A stretch of DNA of 64,000 nucleotides. Source: Phoronis australis. Lineage: Eukaryota; Phoronida; Phoronidae. The position numbers and the translations under genes were made by a program. The notes beneath the pieces are model-generated. The model did not search any database and was not told the origin of the DNA. It was given only the letters and a program-made list of their open reading frames with translations. Of this stretch, positions 41,101 through 53,100 are shown in pieces (within the stretch, counting starts at the first letter, position 1; the number at the start of each line of letters is the position of its first letter). The stretch lies in NCBI GenBank assembly GCA_002633005.1, contig NMRA01000486.1, positions 121,251 to 185,250 on the forward strand. Direction: 5' to 3'.

Positions 41101-44100
41101 TACAACAGGAACTCCAGTCAAGTTAGTACCAACTAGCAGTCACAACTGCAGAGTTATGCAAGAGCTGATAATAAGCCAGACAAATGCAGAATGAGTGATA
41201 AGTGTCCAGCCATTAAAGACTAGAATAGTGGACATAAATAGGACTGGCCAGGCATAAAGCTTTTTCATTATTCACCCCCAATTCTGCTCACTGAGTCACC
41301 TCACATAACATTAGCTATCCACAACCAAACATTAGGTCAGCTAAGCCTACTTCAGTTACCTGAAACACTCAGGTAACATTACCTGGCCAGTATGTCAGTC
41401 AAGAACAGAAAACCTGGTCTTACCTCACAGCTATCCTCTCCCTGAATGGCTGTGGTCAGATATTATGTCCAGTCGTCTAGCCACAGTTGGCCAATATTAT
41501 TGGAGTTGCTGGTTGTTGCGTAATGGGCCTGACTGGCTTAGATAAAATTCATATTGATGATCTGGCGGTTGGAACTCCTGGCGCAATTGTTATTGAAATG
41601 AGGACTTGGTGGTTCTGACAAGTTCATGAATGTTTAATTTATGGTGAGAATTTCACGAAATACTTTTTGTTAAATTGATTTCTCACATCAGATATCGTTG
41701 GGAAGTGTACTAGAGGAATATGTAGATTGCTTACTCAGCAAACATTTCTTGAGAGTAATCTTAATGGTAGGTTTTATGCCTCGATTTCTGAAGAAGCCAA
41801 AAAATAACAAATTTTTGTTCATTTGGATTTTTTGAACGTGTGAATTATTTAACTTCACAAGTTACTAAATATCTCAACATTTTTAATCAGAACAACTTTT
41901 TTGAATTGATTATCAGGTATTGCATACATATTTAATAACATTAATTATGTTGTCAAAACACAAAAATTACTTAAACAACTGTTATGTTAAGTACTAAGAT
42001 TATTTAGGACATTATTGGCAATTCTTTTGTATTTAACCAAATATTTACAAAGCTATAGATGTTGACTCGGTCAAAAGTAAATATTTCTGAAACTAAAAAG
42101 CTTTGAGAATTTATGTATTTACTCTATACTGATTTGTCATTGAGTCTCATAACCATGCGTTTTTGATGAAATTTCATGAAATTTAGGAAAAAGAAAGGTA
42201 AATTGATAGTAAAACTACAATATCAATAACTTAATCAAATTTTATTGTACGTAAATGTTCAAAATAATATCTCAAACATGCTGTTACAGTTTCCTAATAT
42301 GTTTTTGTTTTTGTTTCGTGCAACATAGGGTTTTTTCATGAAAATCGCTAAGCTCCAATATTTAATAGTTTCTCATTCAAAAGTGGTTTTTTAAACAATT
42401 CTTTACATCATTTTGGAGAGCAATGGATATAGCGTATTATGTCGAAGTTTCATATGAATTCGATCGTCCATTTCTGAGATTCAATGTTCCGAAGTCAGCT
42501 TAAGTTGGACATTTACCTATGGTCCTAGAGTTCATACTGTACCCCAAGAACTGGCAGACAAGCCTGAACATTGAGTGCTGACCTAGATGTTGCATCACTC
42601 TAACTTGAATACAACTATTCATTAAATCTATAGTGTCTTATTCAACATTTGGTCACCAGCCTTGATTCTTAACAAGTCCTGCTACACAGCATGATGGTTG
42701 AATACATGTTACGTAATAACTCTGGTCTTTGCAAATCCTTGCTGACAGTGGTATTATTACCAAGTCATGAGCAAGTTTAGGAACAACAAAAGATTGACTC
42801 TACCTAATACTTACAGGGTATGAATGTACACAATGTTATCGTTTAATTTAATATTACATAGGCTGCTTCAAAATTGATGCTACAACTAATGTAAACCTCA
42901 GTTTTATGAGTTTAAGTTTTTAAGTGTAGAGACTAAATAGTTATATATAAATGACAAACTAGAAGACTCTACATAATACATTATACATGTCATTGAACCT
43001 TTAAAATGAAGTTTGAGATACTGGTACATGTGGTAGGGTAAAAACAGAGGGACGCTAATTTTCAGGGTGTGTGTGTGGAAGATATTAAAAGGTTGTGTAA
43101 AGGTTGTGTTGTTAGGACCTACAGAGAAGGCTAGTGCAGTTGAAGTGGATTTAGTTAAGGCCTATTATGAGCCCAGACAGAATGTTACATAATATGACGC
43201 AATACTCTGTAGCTCATCTCACTCTGGTCTGAACATGCTGGTGAATTTATTGGATAGAAATGCAACTAAAATTTGCACAAGACCATGTAACTGTCTAATT
43301 GGTCTGTTCAACTGGGAGCTTTTTCAAGATGTTCCATTGAAATTGGAAATCGGACAGGAAACCTCCCCCAGACAATTTTTTCAATTTTTCTGAGATGATG
43401 TCAGAACCTTCAAAGTTTGAGTATCTTCAAATGCTTTCCTGTTGTTGTTTTCTGTATTTGTTTGTTAGAAATTTGTAATTAAATTGTAAATTAGATTATA
43501 TTGACTATTTGATTTTTATCGTTAAAACTTTTGCAATTTGTCTGTAGGCAAATTTCAACATATTCTCTACTCTCAACATGTTGTTATCTCGGTTAATATT
43601 TAGTTAATTTCAAATTATTCAATACTTTCTCTATTAAAAAACATTTCCAAAAATGAAATACGAAAAATATTATTTCGACTTCTGAGTGCCATTGTTGATT
43701 ATTTCTTTTAAATATCTATTACAATAGGCCGCGTTTTAGGGTTCATAGACTTACTTGTTGAGAGCACATTATTTCTGACACTCTTTATTACCGGATTTTA
43801 AAATGGACGACAATAATTATTCAGTCAAAATACTGCACCGTCACCAATTTCATTGTTCTTGTCCTCAAAAAGAGTACTTTCCTTTTCGATCATTAAAACG
43901 GAATTGAATTTGGAATCGAAATTTCTGAATTCGATACATTCACACTCTTTTTTGGTAGATCATTCCTTTGGATTCTGTGACCGTTGTGTGACTTTGCTGC
44001 CTCCGCCTTCGGTTATTGACTGTGACTATTATGAACATGTTTGACAGGAATTGCAGATGTGGTGTTTTGGTCCCTGGGTGTCCTATCCAATCCCTGGGTG

Positions 44101-47100
44101 TCCTATCCAATCCCTGGGTGTCCTATCCAATCCCTGGGTGTCCTATCCAATCCCTGGGTGTCCTATCCAATCCCTGGGTGTCCTATCCAATCCCTGGGTG
44201 TCCTATCCAATCCCTGGTTTCAGTTACAATGAATTTGACCGCACGCCCATCTAATTATCCAAATGATGTTCTTTCAATACATAATCAAATGTTTTCAAAA
44301 TAAGCAGAATTTAATGTGTAATTTTGAAAATAATTTCTAATTTCTAATTATACACCAAGAACACAGTGCCCTCTGTTGAAAGCTGTTGTAAGTTAACATT
44401 TTATGAAATGCAAGTAAAAGTGCAAATACTCTGAGGGCTTTAATTGACCAAATGTTCTTATTTAAGTGACGTCTTTCTTGATAAGCTCTGTGTTCTATGT
44501 TGTCTAAAACAGAGGAAAAGGTGCCCTTAACACTTTAAATGAATAAAAAAATGTCTTCCTGCAAAATGGAATGATAGCTTATGAAAAGTCTTCCTGCAAA
44601 ATGGAATGATAGCTTATGAAAAGTCTTTGTTTTTTTATTACCACTGTTAATTAGTTTGGTTTTCTAGCCAAGTAATCCTTTCATGCTAACAACGTGACTG
44701 AACATTATCAGGAAATAACTAATTTCTACAAGTGTTATTGCAAAAATCTCCAGCAATCAATGCTTCAGTTGACATGTGAGTTCTAATTGTAACGTGGACC
44801 CTGCAAGCTTCCCAGTTAATGTCCAGAAAGTAAAGTAACACTGTTATAGTTCGAGGAGAGCTCATGTACTTGACTCATCAATTATTGAATGAATTAATCA
44901 GCTATATTGAAGTCCAGCAGCTTTAGTTGTCATTTAAAAAGTAAAATATTTATGTTTAAATTTAAACGCTTTAGGAACCATTTCTGATGTTCAAATCACC
45001 AACATTCCTCATTAATTTGCTTTTCCATAGCGATGTCACCGCACACTCATCATTTGAATTGAAGTTCTTTGTAATCAATTGTTTGCAATCAATTGTCTAA
45101 CACTAATTGAAAACAACTGATTGTAAACGGTTAATTGTAAATAATTGCTTACAGTCTTTTGCCTAGAATTCCCATGGTGGCTGTAGGGATGTTAATGACT
45201 GAAACAAACTGGCAATGAGAAGCACTTGGATGTGTTGGTCAGATGTACTGATCACATATCAGTCCTCAGTCTAGAAATCATTTCTATTCTCAGTAAGGCA
45301 GGCCGTTTAAAGTGGCCTCAATCAAAAGTTGCTTTTTGACAGAGGGTGTTGATTTATTGCCAGTTTAAGAGACTAAGTCATGGGTTGAGCGTTTTTTCAA
45401 ATAAGAGTGCCTAGTTTTTAAATATTTGTTCATTTAGTTTAAAATCTCGTCACTGGTGTCTGAAAATGTGAGGATACAAGAGCTGTCACGTAATACAACG
45501 AGGTGCTTTTTAATCTCCAGTGTTAGAGAATGTTACTATCAAGTATTTTTGTTTAGAATGTGAGGAAAACAATTCCATTTCAGACAGTGATTCTGAAAAT
45601 CTTTTCCTGTAACTTGCAGACCTTTTTTCAATCCATGGCTGAGCCTATTCCATTCCTAGCAGGTACACCTTCTGGTGATAGTGATAAGGTTATTAGCTCT
45701 TGACCTAAATCCACTCCCTATGAATGGAGGTCAGACCCATTACCTAAGATTTTACATTGATGGCTGATGTTAAAATGGCCTTGCACAACACTGCATAACC
45801 TGGACTTCCTGTCCCATTCCTCCAACTCTTGAACACCTGTCATCAGTAACCATGGCAACATAACTAATCCATGTTACTATTTGTTAATCAATAATAATAA
45901 ATCCATGTAGCTGTAAAACTGTGTGTCTGATTGGTCAACCTGTTGCTGTCTGAAGCTGACACAATCAAGATTCTTTTTTAGCTGAATGACTCCAGTTTTA
46001 ACTTGTCTCCATCGAGTTCTGTTGATCCCTTGTTCATTTAGCCTCCAGTTGTTCATTTATACACTTAATAATATTTTGACATCAGTCCCTACTGGTGACA
46101 AATTTGCTGAACTCACAACAATGTTCGCGCACAATAATTTTAAATGATATTCACTCGAGCTCTCTGTATCATTGATGGTCGTTTGTTTGCAGCCCAGCAA
46201 TAAGCAGGCAGCCAAGAAACATAACAAAGGATTAAAATAACAGCTGTATTTTGAGACTGCTGTTGTCTCATCTCCGAGCAAAAAAATGGGACATGATTGC
46301 ATGGACATGTGACGTCAAATATTCTGGTTCTCAAAAACTGAGACTGCATGAACATGTGATGTCACATATATTCTAGTTCTCAAAAACTGAGACTCCTGTA
46401 CGTGACTATTGCAAAACTTTCAAAGCTTCGAGAAGTTGAGGATGAGTCAGCTTGACCTGCTCATTATCACAGAAAATAACCTGTGCTACGGCTCATTGAG
46501 TACGCCCTCTAGTGGTCATACTGACTTGAAAGTGAACTCCATTCTTGCTCAGGCTTTTTGGCGCTCTGTGAATACGTTACTGCAGGCTACATGTTTGCTT
46601 GTGTTGTAAATTGACAGTTGTTAACAAGTTCTCTGTCTTGATACAGCTTTGTCCTGTACAGTTAAGGTGAAATATCAACAATTTCGGACAAACTTAATTC
46701 GCTAAAATTGCCATTTTTAGATTTTTCAAGGTGCTGTAACATATTTGTGAATACCTTCAATGTCTCAAAACATTGTTAAATGGCATCTACAGTTTACAAC
46801 TTGAACAAGGAAAACCATTAATTTGGTGCTACATATCTTTCATGAGGAAACAAATTTCGCCTTGTGTCCTAAATTGGTGAGATTTTATTGTATAATGTTA
46901 AGATGGTGGACATCTGCATTTCCTTTGTCTCCTGCTCTTAAATGGGGTGATGAAGTGACAGCAGCTGCCAACTGGGCTGCAGGTATATTATCAAGCCTCA
47001 GCCACACTGTATTGACTGTCATATTCTGGTGGCAGTTATGTAACTTATTTCATTATGCTCTAACAAACAACTCTTCAATGACCTTGGACAAAGGAAAGGT

Positions 47101-50100
47101 CATACGTTCTGAGGTTGGCATCATCAAAGTAGGTTTCCACTAGGAGACTCTTGTCCAGTCAACTTTGACAGTAGTCTCTAGTGATCTATGGGCCTGTGGG
47201 CAGTACCTCAACCCCACGCTGGTTCATTCATACTTTGAATTGGTTTAGTCAAATTATAATATTAACAATTAGTTTAGTGCATTTATGCAAGGAGACTGCG
47301 GTGGGTGTGATCATTCCCCATAATGCCATGTCACGCCTTCAAAAACCTCCGCTAGGTATCTGCCTACTCACTGGCTATGTCGGAGTGAAAAGTCTGCATT
47401 AATAAATGAATTCATTCCCAATTGGGGTCTTTACATATTGGAACTCTCTAGAGTAATAAGAGCACAAAAGTGACTTCCCGTTCATCTACACTCAGATTTG
47501 ATGGAGGGAAATTCAAAAATTCAAGTACTAGTACTGCATTCTGGTTCGGTTGTTTAAAAGCAGAGGAATACATGGCACTGTCAGTCCCTCCCAACTTTTT
47601 GACACCGTCTGGGATACAAATTCTCTCACTTTATCAGCCGCAGCCACTGGCTTCATCATGGATATTTCTAAAGGTTTGCCTTTTGTGTACATCCTTACGT
47701 AGACCAGTGGAAATTTGCCAGCATTTTAATGTCAGGAAAGGTGTTAAAATGGATTTTATACCAGAAGGGCCCTCTTGGAAAGCAGTGCTATCACTGAAGA
47801 GGCCACCCTCATTTTAAATATCACAATAATGAATAAATAAATAAAGGTTGAAACCTCCTGTCTGCATCACATGAAATCTTAAGGTGGTGATGATGAATAC
47901 CCGTCCACCAAAGACCTGATTGCCGTCTGGCGGGTTAGTGAATTTCGATATGGCACGGCTGTTTCGAAAGTCTGCTATTGCCCATGTACCGTAGTAGACA
48001 ACGTAGCATTTCATTAAATGTACTCAGAAGACCTACACATGACAACAGTGGTCAAAAACAAACATAAACGCCATTTGGATGAATGCTCACCAATTTAGAT
48101 CACAACATGACAAAGACATAGTGAATGCTTTGTATTCATAACGAAGAATGTTATAAGATATGTGTCAGAAACAAAAACTTTGGTTACTTGACATTTACTT
48201 GGTGGAGAAAAATAAGGAGAGAGTTTTCAAGTCAATATCTGAAGTTATAACAGAAGCTACCTGTTTTGCTTGCTTGAGGGCGTTTATGGGATAATTTCAA
48301 CAACTTGTTTTGTGGTATAAAGCAGAAATATTGCAATAATTCTTATTTGAAGAAGACTGCTGAGCAGGGGAATATATCAATGGAAAGTGAAACTCTATCA
48401 TTACGTTTGACAGTGGTTTCCTTTTTTGGAAAAATGAAATTTGAAATGGTGCCAACAGTAGAAAGTTGTGTCCATAAAGTGAGAGAAACCGTGAAACAGT
48501 CACATTGACAAATGTTGTAACTATACCTATAGTTTGGCTATAAACCCGCTTTTCAATTCCAAAAAAAAAGATTTAGACAGCTTACCATTATGAGATTGGT
48601 CTCAGTAGTAGTCAGATACATGGGTCACCCATTTGAGAAGCACTTACTCCCACTGACTAACCCTGTCATTCAGTGGTAGTAACTGGTTCTCAAATCAATT
48701 TTAAGTCAGGGACCCACCTAGCCGACTATCACCATTGGTCTCAGATCGTTCCTTAGTTAAAACGGAGGAGATTCCAGAACTTCGAAAAAACTATCACTAT
48801 TCTTAAATGCGTGGACTAGGTTCGACAAGTTGGCTTGAAATGACGTGTTATTTTATGCCCCAACTTTAAGGCATAGAAAACTGTCACTTCCTTGCAAACC
48901 CAGAGATCTCATCTGAGCAAGGTTCAACAGGGCGGCCCCTTATTACACGGTGGTAGAACTCTCCTTTGTCCCGAGGATGAAAAAGTGCATGACCTCGTTT
49001 TGGAAATTAGGCACATTCTTGTGTTTATCATTTCTGTCAGGAAGGCAAAGAATTTCATATCTAGCATCCACGGGTATTTGTCCAGTTTATCAAACTTTCT
49101 CACTTTGGAGTTTCAGCCCACAGCATAGCAATAATACTTCGTTGTTAATGGACAAACGAATAGAGCAATGCAACCGAGAAAAACTTGTAAAGACAACAAC
49201 GAATAACCTGTGAACCTCCGAAAACGAGGTAGCAAGTGTGCCTGGTAGATGTTTACGGCATTGTGGGTAAATACAGCAAGATTCGAGTGTTGCTGTGTAA
49301 TGCGGGACAACTCTATTAGAGACCAATGTGATGGCGTCAGGTGGTCTAGATCAAAAGTTTGTTTCTTGGTCATTGCCCCGTTAAGCTGAAAAGCCTTTAC
49401 TGAATGTTATTTAGGTTATATGAAGGAATTCATTTCCGGTACTATAGGAAGAACCTTATCCCATCTGCCTGGCAGTCCCTGCTCTATTTGACCCCTGAAT
49501 TCTGACATGTTGGGGGTCACATCACAAAGGTCAGTCTATGCTCTCTCACAGATCCTGCTAGATATTCCTACACACTACCCCACCTGAGTACAAGTGCACA
49601 AGTCTCACCTGATTACAACTTGTTGAAGATGACTCAGAGCTGTAATGCTCACTTCAAATCAAGCAGCACTTCTTGCCTTATGTTGTCAATGTGCACTGGC
49701 TTGTCTGGCTGTACTGGGAAGGACCCCACTGGCCAATCAATAGAGAGTGGTACTGTTTAAACAGTCTGCACATAAAGTTACGTAATCAAGCCAACTTTAT
49801 CAAGTATAATAATTAGGTCAAGGGGTTCACATGTTGCCCTGCCAGCCACATGTGCCAATGAACATCACATATGTGCCTGGAATCTAAGCCAGATCTGTTG
49901 AATTTTCTTTTGGATTCTGTCTATCACAGATTTCATGTTGCAGTCCTGTTATTGCTGAACAGTTTGTGTATTGCTGTGTCATTGAAGACTCACACTATCA
50001 ACTCAGGCACCCCCTCATAGAGAGCCTCACTGGCGAACAATGGTGTCTCCAATACAAGTTGTCTACAACTGATATTTAAGAAGTTTGTTGTATTGAGCAA

Positions 50101-53100
50101 TGGAAGGGCACTAGGCAATTTTACCTTAAGTGCTAAACAACTGGCTGCTTCAGTGCTAACCTACATAAGGCTATTGTGCAGAGGCCAGTTAAAAAAGTCC
50201 TCATCAGGACAGATATATTTGATATAACTTTTTGCTAGGAAACCATTCATGGCTAAAACACTATGAATGCCTTCTGGATCCTTCTGCAAAAGCCAGTAAG
50301 AAACTTCTTAATAGGATGATGGTTGTTCTTATTACATATTGGCCGTGTACTATTCTTGCCTTTCGCCTCCAAATAATATTTCATTTGAATTTACTTCTGT
50401 ATAATTCCAAAAGTTTTTCCGGATTCTGAACAGGCAAACGTGGAGCGTGTTACATAATGAGCAATTTTTCGTGGGGAACGGACAAGTAATCTTGGGAACT
50501 TTTGGGCTCTATGAACAATGAACAAGTAAGGTTGGAAATTTTTGTCCACTATGAACAATGAACATGAACAAGTAAGCTCGAAAACTTTTGGTCCTTGAAC
50601 AATGACCAAATAAGCTTGGAACTTTTGGCAACTGTAATGAAAAGAATATCTTGTGTTGACTCCCTCACCAGTCGAGATTGGGCAACTCAACTGGTTTGCT
50701 TGCCTCAAACTTTACCACAGTCTTCAAAGAAACCATGCAGTTGCAGTGAGGCAATTACACTGCCCAAGGCTGTTGATGTTATCATTCTCTTGATAATCAG
50801 ACCCATCGTAAACGTACTGGGGCGACCATAGTATTTTTGAATTTTCATTTTAAAAGTTTAAATAACATATTTGAAAAGTTCAGGAAAACCACCCGCGAGT
50901 AGGTTTTTGAATTTTGAAAATCGTACAAGAAATGTGACTTTTACAATCTGAAAACTTTGTATAATCTTCGATATTATGCTCCTCGTTAGTTCAGCTGTTT
51001 GTGCAACATGCACCATAATTAGGACAATTACAAAACCACCAGGTTGCAGCTGGATTTTGAGGTAAGCCAAGTGTCATACAGTTTTTGGCACTATGAACAA
51101 TGAACAAGTAAACTTGGGAACTTTTTGCCACTGAAAAATGAACAATTAAGCTTGGCAACTGTGGTTTCTATAAGCAATGAACAATTGCCTGGGAAATTTT
51201 GGCCACTATGAACACTGAAAAGTGAGCTTGTGGTCTTTACCGCCTCTGAACAATGAGCAATGAATTATTTTGTATGGACCCTTTATTGGAAGTGGAACAA
51301 ACCCTCATAGTAAGGCAAAGGGCATGTGAAAGTCTTGACTGTTCATTACTGACTGGCTTCTTTGGTGTGATTAAAGGCCCATTCACTAACTTAACTCCAG
51401 TATGAGGGGAGCCTTGATGTAAACTGCAAAGTTAATTGAATGGTTTATGCCAGCTTCAGTAGTTAACAGCATCGAAGTAAACAGTAGGTGATGCTGTTGT
51501 CATCGCAAGGTAGTGTTGATGTATCCCAAGCGCGCAAAGATTTGTTTAATGTGCTAACTGACATTAAACTTATTTCTTCTTCGATTGGTGATTATTCAAG
51601 CAAAATATAACCAGCTATTAACCACGACACTGCCCTTTAATTTTTGACGATAACAGTTGGCCCTGGTGATAACTTCAATGAGACTGGAGTTGACCGTTCA
51701 CACTGCATGGCAGTCGGTGTCGATACTCCGCTGTTAAATTCACCTATTTACTGTGAATTTAACTGACGCTGTTAACCATTCATACTGACTGCAACTACCC
51801 AAAACATCGACGCAAAGAGAGAAGACAAAGGAGCAGCACTACACCAGTTTATTCTGTTGTAATTAACTGATTATTGTTATTCAAGGTTATGCTCAACTTT
51901 TAATGAGGGACTCAGTTTTCCAGACCACAGTGTGAAGTATGGTCAGCAGTGCATATAAAACTTCAATTGAAGCACTCTCACTGGCAGCCATCTCTGTTCT
52001 CTTGCGGTAAAATCTCACGTATCTCGCAAAAATAATTATGAAAATGTACCTTTTTTCATTTTTCAAAGGCTTCTAACGTGGTTACAAATGCCTGGAATTT
52101 TCCGAAACTTTTTCTGACGGCAGCTGTGGTAGAAAGCCAGAACACGCAAAATCATTTAATTTGGTGTTACGTATGTTTCGTAGAATAATTTCACTTGCCG
52201 ACCATATTGTGTCCTCAAATTGGTGAGATCTTACAGTCATTCCCAAACAAAAGGTAATAAAAGTTCAGTTGCAGCGTTAACTCGCTATTCAAATGCAAAC
52301 TTGTAAGAAGGATCCTTTAATGATGAGGATCGGGAAATAAGATGTAATACCTTATGAATAAGGTGAGATTTGGAAGTTAATATTTATCTACGACTGACAA
52401 TCACAAAGTCATGGGTACTTTCAAGGCAGTTTTGGTCTCACGTAATAAATTGGGGGTGTACGATCAACCGAGGATCGGCATTTAAAAGTGGAAATTTGTT
52501 AATTTTGCATATTATTGTTGAGCCAAATGTGAACGCAGACCTATACAAGTACAGAATATCCACGTGTTTTCTGTTAAAATTTGTTTTGCTTATTGTTGAT
52601 GTTTAGTGCTATTATTTATTATTCTCCATATCCTTGTTATATTTACCGGTAAGTTCCCTCTTCTAACAACTAAACTGACCACCTGGTCCAGCCCTTGTCG
52701 TCGGAAACATGGCAGTGCAGCCTTTATCTTCTATCAATTAACCTACCGTATTCGCCCCAATAAGGGCCCAGGGCGCTTAGAAAAATTTGTTTCGAGGGGC
52801 ACTTATTGTAGCTTAAGGCGGTTGAAACCCGGTCTCCAAAACGGATGAAATCGGAAGCTAGGATTCATCAAATTTTTGTTCTGCGACGTATCTGTAACCT
52901 ACGACAGACTTTTCACAAAATTGTGGTGCATTGCTATCAAACTTCACTGTTAAATTATGATCCTTTTTCAGAAAATTGTGCAGAAATCCCATGGCGAAAA
53001 CTCGCCAACTGATGTGTCGCTGACTCGCGATCATCGATAGGGCAACTTAAATTCTTGAATAAAAATACAGTTTCAAATCAAGAAATTACCTGAAATCCTC

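Larger units (their letters stand above)
39380..44070. other. Upstream region of bZIP B, inside MON2 intron
   Basis: No MON2 or bZIP exon recognised. TTACGTAA sites occur at 39920 and in GTTACGTAAT at 42708. The 121-codon frame at 40694-41059 has no known domain and sits in low-complexity AT-rich DNA. Confidence 0.45.

Noticed and set aside
44071-44217. CRISPR-like direct repeats
   Set aside because: Units are directly adjacent with no spacers, in a eukaryotic intron.
46823-47143. 106-codon frame
   Set aside because: Starts in a weak dispersed repeat and has no recognisable domain.
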